Positions 62,999-64,000 of a stretch of 64,000 nucleotides of DNA are shown here, in pieces (the stretch's first letter is position 1; every line of letters begins with the position of its first letter). Source of the DNA: Cellulomonas sp. SG140 (GTDB lineage: Bacteria > Actinomycetota > Actinomycetes > Actinomycetales > Cellulomonadaceae); contig NZ_JANZLA010000004.1 of assembly GCF_025770785.1 (NCBI RefSeq), forward strand, positions 287,869-351,868, written 5' to 3'. Made by a program: the position numbers and the translations under genes. Below the pieces are notes generated by a model that saw nothing but the letters and a program-made list of their open reading frames with translations, did no database searches and was not told where the DNA came from.

Positions 62999-63520
62999 GT
63001 GTCAGCGAGGACCTCGCTCGAGCCGACCACCGTGTCGGCGCACGACGAGGCGTGGTTCACCACGCTCGTCCGCCAGCACGCCACCGCCGTGCACCGGTAC
63101 CTGGTGCGCCGCGACGGCACCGGGGACGCGGACGACCTGACGGCCGACGTGCTGGTGGTCGCCTGGCGGCGGCGCGAGGACGTGCCGGACGGCGCCGAGC
63201 TGCCGTGGCTGTACCGGACGGCGGCGTACGTGCTGGCGAACCACCGGCGCAAGGTGCGTCCCCTGGTGACGGACCAGCTGCCCGAGCCGCCGGAGGCCGA
63301 CGACGACCCCGCGCTGCGTGCCGTCGGCGACGACCGGGTGCGCCGGGTGCTCGCCGGTCTGGCGCCCAGGGACCGGCAGATCCTGCTGCTCGCCGCCTGG
63401 GAGGGGTTGGGCGGTGCCGAGCTGGCCGCGGTGCTGGGGATCGGCAGGGGCGGTGCCGATGCGGCGCTGAGCCGTGCGCGGGCGCGGCTGGCGGCGGCGT
63501 GGGCGGCCGACGAGGACTGA
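62999..63520 (+). CDS. ECF-type RNA polymerase sigma factor
   Basis: About 173 residues. Region 2 (AVHRYLVRRDGTGDADDLTA, then VVAWRRREDVPDGAELPWLY) and region 4 (LAPRDRQILLLAAWEGLGGA, LGIGRGGADAALSRARARL) of the ECF family are present; no extra C-terminal domain. CAGGAG precedes GTG 62999. The gene at 63662 may encode its membrane partner. Signals and targets are unknown. Confidence 0.92.
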   Translation: MSARTSLEPTTVSAHDEAWFTTLVRQHATAVHRYLVRRDGTGDADDLTADVLVVAWRRREDVPDGAELPWLYRTAAYVLANHRRKVRPLVTDQLPEPPEADDDPALRAVGDDRVRRVLAGLAPRDRQILLLAAWEGLGGAELAAVLGIGRGGADAALSRARARLAAAWAADED

Positions 63521-63661
63521 CGAGCGGCCGACGGGCCGTCGCAGGCGTTTCCGCGCCGGGGCGATCGCCTTCGGCGTGGCGTGCAAGGTCGGCGGCGCCA
63601 CGGACACAGGACGGATGACGGGTCGCGTGGGCGGCCCCGACGGAGGTCGACGGAGGTCGTC

Positions 63662-64000
63662 ATGAGCGAGAAGCTGCCGGGCTGGACGCCGTCCGACGGG
63701 TCGGTCCCCCCGGACGTGCCGTCGGCGCCCGAGCCCCCGGTGGGTGACGACCCGGTGCTCGATGACGACCCGGCGTTCGAGGACGACCCCGCGTTCGACC
63801 GGCTGCGCGGCGCCGACCCCGCCGCCGGCGCGACACCGGACCCGGATCGCCTGGCAGCGACGCTGCGGGCCGCGACCGGTGTCGACGTCGGCCGCACGGA
63901 CGTGGCGACGGCCTCGGGCGCGGCCGCGGAGGCGGCGCGACGGCGCTGGGGGCTGCGCTCCGTCCCGGCCCGGTGGCTGCAGGTCGCGGCGGCCGTCGCG
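63662..64000 (+). CDS. Possible membrane partner of the ECF sigma factor, truncated
   Basis: First 113 codons only. An Asp/Pro-rich N-terminus (EDDPAFDRLRG, VLDDDPAFEDD) leads to a helical segment (RRRWGLRSVPARWLQ) and what looks like the start of a hydrophobic helix (VAAAVA) at the window edge. The position just after an ECF gene suggests an anti-sigma factor, but this cannot be verified here. GGAGG precedes ATG 63662. Confidence 0.6.
   Translation, partial: MSEKLPGWTPSDGSVPPDVPSAPEPPVGDDPVLDDDPAFEDDPAFDRLRGADPAAGATPDPDRLAATLRAATGVDVGRTDVATASGAAAEAARRRWGLRSVPARWLQVAAAVA

Overview
The window is very GC-rich DNA (roughly three quarters G+C by eye) with densely packed genes and GC-biased third codon positions, which creates long spurious reading frames on the opposite strand. 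The gene content (DisA next to RadA, a Rv2747-type ArgA, 13E12/DUF222 HNH genes, a PhoP-like regulator, DUF2277, a MinD-like ATPase of the KGGxxKTT type, and a GH3 glycosidase beside an Opp/Dpp-type sugar ABC system) points to an actinobacterium. I infer Micrococcales, most likely a Cellulomonas relative. No phage, insertion sequence or CRISPR array is visible, and there is one tRNA gene.

Layout from left to right. 1-9.5 kb: exonuclease III (cut by the left edge), an aldo/keto reductase, a glycerol operon glpD-glpF-glpK with a divergent SorC-type regulator and inverted repeats between them, an ArgA-type acetyltransferase, MutY and a GNAT protein. 9.5-15.4 kb: the radA and disA pair among small membrane or lipoproteins, plus an orphan gene behind an unusually AT-rich, near-consensus promoter. 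15.3-21.5 kb: a four-gene unit of response regulator, sensor kinase, GT2-GtrA fusion and GT39 membrane glycosyltransferase, joined by 4-bp overlaps or a 22-bp gap, probably for cell-envelope glycosylation. 21.5-31.4 kb: DUF2277, then a TetR regulator divergent from a GH3 beta-glycosidase with a palindromic operator between them, then a five-gene Opp/Dpp-type ABC transporter. This looks like import of short beta-linked oligosaccharides and their intracellular hydrolysis.

31.4-46.6 kb: a secreted phosphoesterase, a STAS-like protein, a PAP2 phosphatase, topA, a Gfo/Idh/MocA oxidoreductase, tmk-holB, a 13E12 family HNH gene behind a LexA-type SOS box, a TetR regulator, an operon of two exported proteins plus a two-component system, and a lipoprotein peptidase. 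46.7-49.1 kb: tRNA-Thr(CGT), then a lower-GC accessory patch with an AbiE-type toxin-antitoxin locus. The antitoxin is intact behind a nested palindromic promoter and the toxin is interrupted by an in-frame TAG. 49.1-56.8 kb: a LacI regulator, an alpha/beta hydrolase with Ser replaced by Thr at the nucleophile, a 17-bp tandem repeat, a DUF3806-like protein, an M15 D,D-carboxypeptidase that seems to start at ATC, a nucleotidyltransferase and a LigD-type polymerase. 56.9-64 kb: a large LuxR-type ATPase regulator, a PspC protein, an RsbW-like ATPase, an EspI/MinD-like ATPase, an ECF sigma factor and a truncated gene.

A recurring theme is leaderless transcription. At least fifteen genes have a TANNNT hexamer ending 6 or 7 bases before an ATG or GTG, with no ribosome binding site. 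I used this to choose several starts, including disA, radA, tmk and the AbiE antitoxin.
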